Shown in pieces: positions 25,301 through 37,700 of a DNA stretch of 64,000 nt. How positions within the stretch are numbered: the first letter of the stretch is position 1; each line of letters begins with the position of its first letter. The position numbers were made by a program, and so were the translations under genes. The notes under the pieces are model-generated. The model worked only from the letters and a program-made list of their open reading frames with translations. It searched no databases and was not told where the DNA came from. Source of the stretch: Ectocarpus siliculosus (lineage: Eukaryota; Sar; Phaeophyceae; Ectocarpales; Ectocarpaceae); the NCBI GenBank assembly GCA_000310025.1, contig FN649734.1:2623245-2687244 (forward strand). Direction: 5' to 3'.

Positions 25301-28300
25301 CTGATACCGATCATACGGTCTCTTCACCTGAATACTTTTAAAGATATCCTGACATAAAGAACACAAGCTGTTCCACACAACCGTATTTCCCCGAAAAGTT
25401 CCTGCCGCACGAAGCACGCTTCGCCCACCAACCATTTTCCCTGCTGCTGCTCTTCGTGTCACTGCTCTGCTGTTGATGCTCGCCCCAGACGGTCGTTTCC
25501 TCTGCGATCAGCTCGGGAGACTCCACGGACTATCAGACGTTCGACATTGAAGTGCACACCAACGAGATCAGGCTGGTGCCCGTGTTTCAACGAGTCGATC
25601 AGTGGATCGGCATCAAGGAGGTACGTTCTTGCGCATGCATCCAAGTCAAGTCTCGAGAGATGAGCGCTCCAAGAGCGTGGGTTGCCTTTTCCACGTACGA
25701 ACTCAAAGGCGTTGTTGGAAACTGGCTCAGGACAAGACGATGCTGATCCGGCACTCAAGTGTCGGGCTTGGATGTGAAGATCGTGCGGAATGTATCCAAC
25801 ATCACAGTTGGTCACCATCATTGTCGTTGATTCCACCCATGGAACGCCAGAGTGACCCGTGCGGATATCGACTTTGTGCTTTCCGATGATGACGACTTGC
25901 AGATGGTGATCCTCGAGACAAAGGAGATGGGCTTCATTAACGGGACGCTTCCGGTGTTCGACTACAGCTATTGGTTCGTGAGTGCAGCCCGCGACAAAAT
26001 TTGCGAGGAATGTTATGATTCCTTTCGCAGCCTATGCTTGCCAGTACACGTAAAATGTGACAAAAGGGGGCCGCCTCACAGTGGGGAGGCGGAGCAAGCC
26101 AAGTTGTCTAGGCCTTGGTAGGACTCGCGGAGCCATGGGGCCAAGAGCAACGCCGATCGTGGAGGTAGCAACCATCAACCATTTTTTCAGTACAGCCTGT
26201 GCCGTGCATTTTCATCGTTTCGTTCGCCCGCGTTGTTGTCAGCCACGTGGGGACGGCGGCGACGACGATAGCAGCGGTGACTCGGACGAAGACGTACCTA
26301 CCCGGTTCGAGTTCCACATGCCGAGGGTGAGACTTTCCTGGTTACGCTGCGAAGGCATCTTTTACGCATGGCCAGATATGCGCCCACGAAGAGCTTTCGT
26401 GCTCTGGGTATCGTTCCAATTTGTAAAACGGTCGAACCTATCAGACGAAATGTCGTTGTGATAAGGTCAGCCATCAAATCTCAAGATACGGTCGGTGAGG
26501 CACGACCTTTTCCGTTCACCGCGTCGTGCGGTTGAAAATTCCTGCGTGGGGCGGTTCGATCAGTTGCCGCGTGTCCATCTCAAGAGCGATGCCGGCTGTT
26601 GGGGCGCCCTATTTCGTGCGCACGTTCCCACAAGGTCGTAGCAAGGAGCAGACAATCGCCTCTGTACCTGTTTGGGGGAGCGTCTTGACACTCATGAATG
26701 AACTGGTGAAACCCGGCACATTTCGCTTGAGCCCGTATTGGTCGTTCAAGCGTGCATTAGAAGCCGCATCGCAGGAAATCGACCGTGTGTTGATGGGACC
26801 GACGTTGTGTACTATGAGCCAGACGTTCTTCAAGGTTCCATTATATTTCTTGCTGAGTCACCCACGAGCACCTTGGCTGTAGATCCTGTTCCCAGCGTGT
26901 GCCGTTCAGGTCACGACCGACGCACGAGTTGGGGCAAAGATTGCTTTTGAGACAGCCGTTCCTTGCGCCCCGCCTGTGCGAAACGTTTCCATTTGGTGCT
27001 GCAGCCGGAAGACTACTTCCAGTTCAGAGTACCCCCCTCGACGGTGACAGCGGTGAAGCTAAGGTTCCCTTCCGACAGGCAGTTCGTCTTCAGAGTGAGC
27101 TACGACGAGATCGAAACCGACGAGGAAATCGTGGAGGTGAGAAGGCAGTAAACACTGAGGGCGGTTCGCTCTCTCTGTGCTGAAAAGGCATACGATGGTG
27201 GAGAGCGAGACGCATGCACTCGCTTTCGTATCGCCGGACGACTCCTACGATGACCTAGGATCTGGATTTGTTGCGAAAGTGCAAAGTTATCTACTCTATG
27301 CGGAGCGGAAAAGTTGCGGCGTCTTAGTACACGCTACGCACTGCTATTCCTTCGTGGTGACCTTTCATCACAGAATTCGTTGACTGCCTCACCTTCGGGA
27401 TCAGAACAGAGGATAGCAACATTTCCGGCCACATGGGGAAGGACTGAGTGCTACAACAGCACCAGCAAAGGGCAACGCATGCCACCGTGCACTTGCATAC
27501 GTTCCTGTCCACGCCGCATGCTCAATCAAAGCTTACCATACCCGAAAATATATATATTACGTTGTCTACTGCCTCCGCAAAGAAAGTTGTTCTGTAAAAC
27601 ACGGGGGGGGGGTGCTGTTCTGAGAGTCCAGATATGTGTTGCCAGTGATCGTTTGTGCATAGGTTATTCTGTAGGTGTACAATATCTCGGCGACATGAAA
27701 ACAAACCTACCGTTAGTCTTTGCTCAATCTTCCCCCGTCCCTCCTACCTGCTGATGGGCGCCATCACTCGTTTTGGCCTCTCTATCCAGGAGTTCACCAG
27801 CGCCGGAGGACCCGACACCATGGAAACGTTCACGTTGTCAGCTCCAGCCGATGTCGAACGTTTTGTGTACATCACGGCCGTGAGCGGACCGACGTTCGAG
27901 AGCCAACCAGATTACCCGACCTTGAGGGTGATCGACTTCCAGATTGTGGGCGAGATCAAAAAGGACCCCGGCCACTTCGAGGTAGTTTGTGAGAGGGCGG
28001 TGCGATTCTTGGTATCGGCCAGTGTTCGAAGGCAGTTGGTGGATGCTCGCTGTTAATCCCGGCAGTGCTGCAAGAAAATTCGGGCTCTGGCGGTTGCGGT
28101 ATGTGTTGTATCCACTGCACGTTCCTCGGCATCCGCTCCCTATTGTTCGCTATTCTTGACGGATGTTCATGTTGCTGATTGTTGTGCGCCGGTGTCGGGA
28201 TTCCTCTTTCGTGCGAAAACCTTTCCGGGTAATCCGACGCAGGTCGTCACGACGACGATGACAGTGTGGAGGGTAGTGCCGGACATCATCGGCGACGGGG

Positions 28301-31300
28301 TTTCCGACCAGGAGGAGATCATGACGACCATCTGCGAGACCAAGGGGGGCGCCTTCGACGGCACGGACTGCGTCGGCGAGCTGGACGACTCTTCGGTCCA
28401 CGTGAGTGATAGATGTCAGTCCGAGAGAGGTTTCTCCTTTAGGTATTCGGGGGATGGGCACTCGGTGCCTGATCCATGGAAGATCATCGTGAGTATCGAC
28501 AGGGCCTCGGACGGCGACGAAATTTTTGATTCTTTGGTGTGAAATCTCTCAAACATTGACTCTCCACAAACATCAGCCTGAGGTCTGTACCTTTGCTGGC
28601 CATCACGCGACGTATGCACCCGCCGCTGGCCAACCTCTTTCCCTACCTTTCGCTGAACATCTTTGGGTGCTCGGCAAGTGAATCAGCGTTTCGGGGATGG
28701 TGCTTCAATGTTGCTCGCACATTTGTTGACACCATCACGTTTCGACATCAATCCCCCTCCCCCCCCCCGTACTTCCCCCCCCGGTGTTTGGGTTGAGTTT
28801 CGTCGCTTGGCAACGACGTTGTAAAACAAGCCGATCACTTCGTGAGCTCTGCAACCAGGTTATTATAACCGTGTTTTTCTTTGCCTCTGATTTGTTTTTT
28901 GCGGTAACCGTAATGGTGGTCGAGTAGATCATGTTGTGCGGGGCAGAGAACCCTCACTCCGCGCAAAGGGGATATCGCACCACGTTGTGTTTAATTGGTA
29001 AAGCACCCTCGAGGCAGTTACACAATGCATACAACTGTCTCTGGAAGTGAAAGCACAAGAAAACAAACTAAGTCATACGCAGCTGTCATCCGTACGCAAG
29101 GAAGTACGCACAAGATGCCGAACACCCTTAGCAGGATGCACCGCACCCTTCATGCGACTCGCGGAATACCTCACAATGCTTTGCGCTTGGTGATGTGACA
29201 GCCTGGTCCGGTGAGAACCCGGCGTGCTGCGTCCCGGCTTTGTAGGGATGCGAGGTCAATGGTCTAAGGACTACGGCATGCACGACTATGAGTACATGAG
29301 TACACCCCCCCCCCCCCTACTTTCCTCTCCAACTGCTTTCCTTGCAAACCACTCGCCATTCGGGGCCTAGTTGTGCACGCTCACAGCGCTCTCCTGCCCC
29401 TTTTGCGGTGGTGAAACGCCCCCTCGCCAAGAAACGCGAGGGCTACCCGGACGAAACCATTCGCCAAATATTTGCAGCGCTTCACCCCGGAATCCCTTTG
29501 AAATATTGCGATCTTAGCGTTTCAGACTTTCGTCAGTACACGGAAGTTCTGTGACAAAAATGTGGCGAAATTGTAGTTTACAGCGGTTTCAGGTGCTTCG
29601 CCCAAACAGTTCCGGGTGATGTTGCAATAGCTCCTGGTGCGCTGCGCGCTTTTCCCCTGTTAGTTGAGCTGCAAACGAAACGGTTTAACACTGTTGCCCC
29701 GCCGCTACATACCCCGACCAAACCGACCCACCTTCGGCATCAGATCAGCATGAAGAACGGGCACTACTTTTTGGACGGCCCTGTTTTCTTGAAGAGCGGG
29801 GTGACTTTGTCGGGCGGGGACTACTCGTACAATGAGCCTAGCAGAACATATCTCGTGCTACACAACCACACCAGGCTGGAAGACGCCGTGATCGTGATCG
29901 ATGGAGGTACGGTACGGCCCACCCGAGCCGATGTCATGACAGAGTGGCATCGGGTGCCATCTCTATGCCTTCGTCACTGGAAGGGTTCGCCTAGACGCCT
30001 TACGGGTTACCGTGCTAAATAGTGATCCAACAGAGGAAGCGTCCGGAGAATAGCGCCGTGGCCGTCGAATGTGCTTGTTGTCGCGCTAACGCCATAAATC
30101 AGCCAAAACTCCAAATCCTCATGCACTGTCCGTCACGCACGTCACGAAGGCAGTGTGTGGTCAAAGCATGTCCGGTGTGCTCCCTCCCCGTGTGCTGCAG
30201 GGACTTGCCTCACACCCTGATTCTGAGGAATTTGCGGGTCCACGTGGGAGCATTAACTGAACTTGTGTTCCGAAAGCGTTTCATGACACAATCAATTCAC
30301 CCGCAAGCTGCCTTGCCCACCGATGAACCCCTTGCGTGTGCACGATGTGTCGCGGCGATTTTTTCTTGGTTACAAGTGACCGGCGGCGAGGTGGATTCCG
30401 TCTACATCGAGCACCAGACACCCATGACAGGAGATATAACTCCTGGAACATTAGGAAACCTTTGCTTGGAGGTCCGGGGCTCACAGGTGCGGCGTAGTAG
30501 TAGCAGCTCTCCACGACCACTCCTATGTGGCAGCAATCTGGGGAACAAGCGACCTTTGGCATTTTTCTTTGATCCTATGTTTACCTGCGGCAGTTTGCCA
30601 CAGCAGAGAACGCCAAGTACGACACGTACCCTCCTATCGCTTGTTGAGCTCCCTGGTGGTGCTATGCATAGCACAGAATCTTGGCGGAGACTATTCACTT
30701 TGATCAAGGACAGTGATGTGCGGTACGCATCCGTCGCTCGTTACGAGGTGGTTGGCTGGCTTGCCCTCACTTATTTATCCCTTACATGCTAAAGGTCGCG
30801 TCGGACACTGGGCAAGATCCAAAAGCACAAAGCGCTTGTGATTTTCGACTATGGCTACTTTTTGCTGTTTATACTCCTTCTGTAGTCGACGCATGCCAAT
30901 CAATGCACAAGCGTTCCGATTCAGGCTCCCAAGTTGCTTGTTGCACCGAGCTGCGAAGCGAGACAACCACGTGGAAATCTATCGACTACTTTGGTTCGAT
31001 GGAGGAGGCCAGTTTGACTGCCATTTTCTCCGGTACTTCGCATGATAGATAGCGCCCGCCGGGGGGACAATTGGAGTCCCTTGCCCCGTACCTCCATAAA
31101 CGGGGAAGTCGGGGAGGTTGAACGCCCAAACTCCGAAAAGGTTTCACCGAGATCTTCACCCAGTCGCCCTTCAAGTTGTCGGGATATTGGTCTAGGCACG
31201 GTACCATGTGTTGTACGAGCTCGGTCTGTCACATAGAAGTACCTGTTTCTGTTCGCACCGCAGAATGTCTTCAAACGACGACGGCGGTTGGATGACAAGT

Positions 31301-34126
31301 AGCGAAGAGGAGCCCATGGACCCTAGGCAACGGTGTCTACATTCTTTCAGGGTTTCTGGCTTTTCCTGAACGAACGATGTATCGTAACGGTTTTCCTGCC
31401 GCCGTTGTGTTGTTAATGACTGAATTCGATCTGTTCCTGTGCTCTTGCCTAATCGCGTACAGGACCTCAAGCTTGCTGAAATCGACTGCCACCAGGCCCG
31501 CACGGGCGCCGCGCGATTCGTCGACTCCAAGAACATCTCGTAAGACGTTGAAATGTACCCCTCTGCCGTTCTTTAAATGATCAATCAAAATCTAAGAAGC
31601 TGTCTTCTTTGGATGCGGCATCGTCGGGAAACCCTTCCTCCTCCAGAGCATGCATGCCGTGGGACCACATACTGCATATTGGTTAACGCCGTAATCCGTA
31701 GTCTTTCACTTACAAAATGCGCTACACGAACGTTTGGTAGGAGTCTCGTACGCCTCCTACTATAGGCCTCAGCCCAGAAAACAGCCAGAACCGCGGACCG
31801 AGGAGTGAAAACTGTAGGTGTTATGACTCCTCCCCGTTTCCCTCCAGGGTGTCCGTCATCAGGGACGGCGAGTACGAGACGGGGAACTTCATGGAGGTCG
31901 ATGGTGTCGACGACTTCCATTTCGAGGGGATTCCCGTGAGCGACTGTTTGTTGTTGCTTTTTGAATCTTCATTTCACTCCAGTTTGAATGTGAACACTTT
32001 CTGCCCTCCGCAACACCAACGAATGATCTACACCCACCTGCTCTGAAGCTTCCCTCCCTCAGAATGACCGGAATGCATTTCTCCGAAACATGCTAAGGGC
32101 GTCGCAAGGGAAGCATCTGAGACATCCTCCGCCTGTTCGTGTCGTGCTTCTGGTCCGGTTCGCCCCAGTTAAATCTCACAGTGACGACGTCAGCAAATCT
32201 TCTTCGAGGATAACGTCGTTTCCGGGTAGTCCATTTCGATGCCATGCCATATCGTGTTATCGCGACAGCATCGAAAGGCCGAATTGCAACTGTCGACCGT
32301 ATGTTCCAACGGGCTTCGACCGTACGTTCCCATGGGCGTCACTGACGGGAGAATATATTACGTTTCACACGCCCTCCTCGTTCCCACCCGGAACACTCAT
32401 CCCAGAATATAGCAAGGTGGCGAAGGTTTCGCCCCCGATGGCAGCAAACGTCATCCCATAAACACCAACATAGTGAAGACGTAGTCGACCAATTCGTATA
32501 TCAAAATCGTCTCTCGCAGGAAGTCGCGGGGCTGCGAATCGAGGACAGCAACAACGTGGTTCTCCAGGGGGGAGCTTCAAACGTCTACGAAGTCCCAACA
32601 CCGGTGTTCTTGCCCCCTACCGGTGGAGATCAAGCGGCAAGCGTAGTGATCACCGGTGCATCGTCCGGGATAGTTTTCCAAGACTGCTCGATCTACGCTG
32701 GCGGTGACACCGGTGTGTGCTTCAGTACCCGTTGAAGATAACCTGAATTGACGTCTGTTTTGGGTGGGGGCAAGGGAAAAACACGGGCATGGCTTTGCTC
32801 TTTGTTTTCAAAATGGTAGTTGGTGCCGTGGATTGGGAAGAAACGACGGGATCCTTTGCTGAAAGTTGCCCGAAACTCGTATTGCATGGCTGGTAGAGCC
32901 GCGTATTTGGACGAAGCCGTTCGAGCCGAGCGGCTTTGTCTTTGACGAATCCTCCCAGCGTGCGAAGTTATGGTGATGATGGCAGTGCTTGTATCAAGCA
33001 TCCCTGACCCCGGCCTGTTTCATGCCGAACTTTGTTGTACTCCACCGCGTTGCCCCGATCAGCGCCTGTCCTGATGGAATCGACGGAACCCCTCACCCTG
33101 GACAACATCCTGGGGTACGAAGCAGCCGAGAGCGGCGACTGCATCATAGACGTCCCACCGGTGAGAAAGGCTCACCCCTGAAACAGAGCAGTCGATGGGT
33201 GTGCACCGAGCAGGGCTAGCTCGCCGCCAACGCTGACGGTGACGGAGCGACCCGTGGGTTATTGTAGCACGAAAACGACTACTGGAAGTATATTGTTGCG
33301 CCTCTACCCTCCTCGCGTTCTTGGTATGTATGGGTTGGTGGATATCAGGGGAACCCCGCCCACGTTCCCAAGCAACATTCGTAGAAAAGGTCGCGAATCA
33401 TGCATAAAACTGGCGGCCACTGCTAGCGACCGACTTGCGTCGGGCTGGTGCAAGGCGATACAGGAACCTACCCAGAATCCAACTAACGAAGAGCACGTTC
33501 AAATCAGCTTTCTGCGTTCCATCCGTCAACCGCGCTCGGCAATGTTTGCTTATTCCTTTCGTTTTGGAAACGCTTCCCCACGTGACGAAGTGTTGTGTAC
33601 TCTGGAATCATGTGCTGGACCCCAAGGTGACAACAAACTGCCTGGGGTAGCCCTCACGTTTGTCGAAAGGCACAGCGTGATACATATTCACCAGGGTTGA
33701 GTGTTTTGCATGTTGCATGGCGCGAAATCACCTTACCTTTAGGGAAGTTTCAATTGTCACGACGACCACAAAACATGGCCTGTCGTGCCCCAGTTTTGTT
33801 TGGGATCTGTTATCACGTGCCATGATGACGTCTGATCGTATTCGGTGCTGGGTTGTGAACGGGCTATGAATGTCAGGAGGAGCTCGAACATGAACGAAGA
33901 ACCCCTGAGAGAGAGAGAGAGAGCGAGCGAGAGAGAAAGAATACCAGTTCATGGCGTAGTTCGGGCAGCCTTGATCCCATCGGTCACTGTGCTTGCCGAA
34001 ACAATGCCCCCTTCGCTTTTCACCCCAACCGGTGTTTGTTGTCAGGAAAGCGGGGACGATCTTATCGTGCAACTGAATTCCTACGCGATCCTGTCCAAGG
34101 ACGGCGACTGCTGGGTTTGGGACTAG
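19337..34126 (+). CDS. Large secreted F5/8C-module and right-handed beta-helix protein
   Basis: Clear exons are 19337-19406, 20716-21000, 21439-21770, 21949-22062, 22309-22417, 23060-23274, 23346-23747, 23897-24029, 24516-24586, 25489-25620, ~25848-25977, 26243-26326, 27005-27136, 27790-27981, 28243-28401, 29744-29906, ~30375-30486, 31848-31935, 32520-32712, 33063-33160 and 34046-34126; one or more short exons near 25.7, 26.7 and 30.2 kb are unresolved. Exon 1 encodes a signal peptide (MSLLRWLLAPAG...). The middle carries repeated discoidin-like units (DGD...SRW.C, then a beta-strand ending in an intron at a split Ala codon, then a strand such as RYVRI). The C-terminal half, from GDGVSDQEE on, has short rungs such as GVTLSGGDYSYN and SGIVFQDCSIYAGG typical of pectate-lyase-like beta-helices. 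It probably binds and modifies an extracellular or cell-wall polysaccharide; a lyase, epimerase or purely structural role cannot be told apart. Confidence 0.75.
19405..20505. repeat. Tandem direct duplication, two ~550 bp units
   Basis: Unit 1 (about 19405-19955) and unit 2 (about 19960-20505) share, in the same order, AGGTGCAGAGAGTCAG, TTTCGGAAGAATT-like, CGCTCGCAA, GGCGCAAGGTC / GGTGCAAGGTC, GATCAACGAAC.CTGCAACT and GCCTCACGA...GTAGG. The units are diverged with indels. The first begins at the donor of exon 1 of the beta-helix gene, so the duplication fills its first intron. Unit 2 contains a short GGGTTAGGGTTA run. Confidence 0.75.
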
Positions 34127-34511
34127 GTTGGATGGAGCGGGCAGGACGTGGTGTGTGTGTGAGAGAAAGATTGGAGAGAAGGACCCTACGTTCACATGTA
34201 TAGTAGCCCGCAAGGACTAACCTAATAGAAAATAGACAGGATCCCACCTCTCGAACGTGAGGGGTCGCCATGCATCTCGCCGCCGGTGTTATGTCGTTGG
34301 GTAGGCGGTTTCGTGCCCGGGGTAAGAAGGTGCTGCGAGGTACGCTTCCCGCTTGTTGTGAGCAGGAATATAGCAGGCAGTGCTCGGGGATGTGCGGAGG
34401 GGATTTCGTGCTTGATCGTCCTTAGCTGCTGCCCGATGCTCTGTTTGCATGAACCACACAGGTGTTTGTGTATCGATTCTAGTCATGCAGGGCGAGATCC
34501 AGTGGTGGGGT

Positions 34512-34739
34512 AAGGTAAGGCTATCTCTAGCCCACTAATGGGGTAGATTGCGTTGTCTCCCCCACCGGCCGTGGCAGCACCTTTGTGTGAACCGTTTCGA
34601 CTTTATGATGGGTCCCAGGACTGCCCTGCAAGGCAAGAACACGCTCTTTTTATATTCCGTGTAGACAAGTCTTGTAGGGCGCGGTCCAGGCGGTGGAGGA
34701 AAAATAAAGGTGATCTACCCCACCAGTGGGGTATTTAGC
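34512..34739. repeat. Inverted-repeat element (about 228 bp)
   Basis: The left end GGCTATCTCTAGCCCACT followed by AATGGGGTAGAT matches the reverse complement of the right end, GGCTAAATACCCCACT then GGTGGGGTAGATC. Each end is also a small hairpin by itself, with CCCCAC pairing to GTGGGG. No coding capacity. It lies just downstream of the beta-helix gene. Confidence 0.55.
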
Positions 34740-37700
34740 CGCATCGATTCTCTCGAGTGTCGCCAGGGCTCAGCGAACGGTAACGTGGAATTCCTCCCTC
34801 GATTACCGACAGAGGTAACCGAGCGTGGCCGCGGTGGCCGCCTTCGTTTGACTCCAACGGCCGCTCTTGTGATCTTGCGACTTCTGGACACATGCCAGTA
34901 TTTGTTGGCTTTTGGTGGGCTCATCTCATCTGTCCCGGGCTCCGTCTCGGGTGGGATACTCCGTCTTCCGCCGATATTCACTGATTCCCGATAGCATGGC
35001 CCATGTGTCGGTGTCACTGCTCGTACGGCAGTACAACCCCTTCGGGAGTATGGCTCGTTCGGGAATTGTGTCCAACTGTTGTCGGTGCTTTGGCTTCTTC
35101 GCCTGGTCGTGACCCTCCTCTACCCGATCACGCTCTGATTTCGGGTCCTGCCCAGCCCCCAAAATGTGGCGGGTTGGCATCTCACCAAAGCGAAAAAACG
35201 CATGGCCCCGTGATGTCCCAGAACAGTGGGGGGTCCTCCCAACCCCTACGCCAGCATGTAGTCCCCCCTCGAACTTGTGTCACGGCCATAACAACGATTT
35301 TTTCGTACGCAAAAGGCTCCTTCAAGGAAATGCAGGGCCGGCCAACCCAGCACGACAAAAAGCGAATCAACGGAAAAGAGTCTAGAACAGGCACTGTAGG
35401 GCGAGCCCGTTGTTGTCACGCGTTCAACGTCTTCTTGCCCAACCAGCTCTCTGTCGCGCGTGTGCCCGGCGCGAAAGGGCACGGGAAAGTCTGGCGTAGC
35501 TGGCTTCATCGAGCTTGTCGAAAATCCGGTTGGCCCAATAGAAAAGCCCCAGCATCTGCGGGGAATCCGAATAAAACGCAGGCGGGGCTTGATGGATGAC
35601 GCACGTTTAGCCTTCAAGGCTTGGGCTAAATACTATAGTTGAAGCAAACGACTGTGCTTTCCACATCGGTTCGCTGCTTTGGGACAAGCAGAGGTGCCAC
35701 GGTAGCAGAAAAACGTTACATTAAGAGCCATAGTAATGGAAACCAAGCAGGACAATGGCAGACAAACTTAAGTAACACTCACCAGGACAACTATCGCAAC
35801 CTTGACAACGAAGTGCGGCTCGCTGGACGCGCACGTCAATTCCGAAGCCTCCGAAGTTTCTGCATAGCATGAAACAACAACGCCACGCGATGTGACAAAA
35901 ATGAAACGGTAATATGCCTAACTCATCTTTGCCGCCGCCACGCACTTGGTCCAAAGGCTTTCGGCAAGCGAACGCATGCATTCATGACGAACAGGCTTAC
36001 TGCTAGTCACGTGACCAAGCTCGTGTATATCTGGAAGACCAGGGTGCAGGGCTGCTGCTTCCACTACGAACATTCGGGCTCGTATCGATGCTTCCAACTC
36101 TGTGGTGCACGGGGTTACTTACTGTTGTTTTCCGCGAGGCTCGTGTGGATGGCTGAGACGACAAGCGTCAAGACGATGATTCGGCTCCACCTTGGCGATC
36201 CCCTGGCACACGTTCGCGAAAGGGGCGTCGTCCGAAGTTTGTCATTGACTGCGTCGCATTGCGGATACATTGGCAACGCGCTAATGTTACTGGTACGCGC
36301 ACAGAGCCCCCAAGCAATGATGGGTTGCACCAAATAGCAGATCATGCACCGTCCATCGTTGTTACCCGAGATCTGGGGGAAATGAAAAAAAACGGGCATA
36401 TAATTCGCTTGAGTACCTTGAGGCCCTTGAACAAAAGGACTCAAATCCCGTTCGCAGTGCGGATAGAGACGAGACGACATTGCTCTGTATGACACCGAGT
36501 CGCGCGATCGCAAAGAGGCATTGTATGCTGCCTTACCGAGGCGCGGCTGTGCGCCGCCAGTCACGGGGTGTGTTGTCGGCAGAAGGGCAAGTTTGCAGTG
36601 CCGACAGAAGTAATGTTGGTCGGCTCGTAACACGGCTATGGCTGCCCGGTCTGAAGAGAGAATGGCAACTCTGCTTCACGGCCAGGCGAAAAGAAAAGTC
36701 CCCCTGTACGTTTTCCCCTTCCAAACCGTTTGGCTGCGTACCTCGATAGCCGGGCTGGTGGCTTTTGGGCGTTTGGGGTTCTGGTCTCGACATATAGACC
36801 TCTGTAGTCCTTTGAAACAAGCCCCCGAGCTATGAGTCGCAGTTTGTGGAGAAGGACGGGCTCGCCGCCGACCGTAGACATTCCCGCATTCAGCGCCACC
36901 TCCCGTCCCCTTTTGAACAAGGAGGGCTTGCGGCAAACACAAGCATTGGAGGGAAACAGGTGATCGGTTAACACAATGCAACACTGCAAGTTCCTCAAAC
37001 ATATGTTCGGGATGACTGGCAGGTGGCACGAAAGCTCCCGCTGCCGCACATGACCACATTCGTTTTCGATATTTCCGGTGGAGTGAGTGCTGGGAAGTGG
37101 TTTGCACGAAACGGATCATTTGGGCACATCTCGGACGCCAAACAATAGCAGCAGTGTAGCGTGACCCAAGCTCAGCTACTTCTGCGGGAGCCTTGGTTTC
37201 GTTGTTCGTGCCACGATGTGAGCACCGCACCTCGCACACATCACCGACACCCAATCTGCCGAATTCGCTATGTGGGGAGGTGACGGTGAAGCAGGTAGAG
37301 CGGGTTAGGGCTATTGTTATCGACCAATAAAACACGAAAAAAAAAACGAAACCGTGTTTTCTTGAACATATATGGAGGCGTTTTTCCCCGAAAGCGTGAA
37401 AAGAAGGAGTCGGGTTTTTTTGGGGCTTGCTCTTTCAACGTTTTCGTTTTTTTGACAGAAACATCGGACAAGCGCACCGCGGGCGCTGTAACATCACTGA
37501 GAACGCTAGAAAGACCTGCCAGACTCACGTCCAGGTCTGTTGTGGAGATGGACAAGCGGCAAAAGCGGCGTTCAGTCCGTTCTTGGTCCAAAACTAGACA
37601 TTGCGTGGTGCTCTCGTCTTCAACTGCTGCTGTTGGTGCTGGGGAATTTTTTTCGATCACACATAGCAAACACGGAAACAGTAGAACGAGTACAGCAGCA

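Noticed and set aside
26899-27004. A second reading for the exon before 27005 (VTTDARVGAKIAFETAV...)
   Set aside because: It reads well after an acceptor but is out of frame with the following exon and has no usable donor; kept out of the gene model, though it could be a missed exon.
36676-37335. 219-codon minus frame
   Set aside because: No domain, no splice context; composition rich in Arg, Cys and Ser as in random frames of this DNA.
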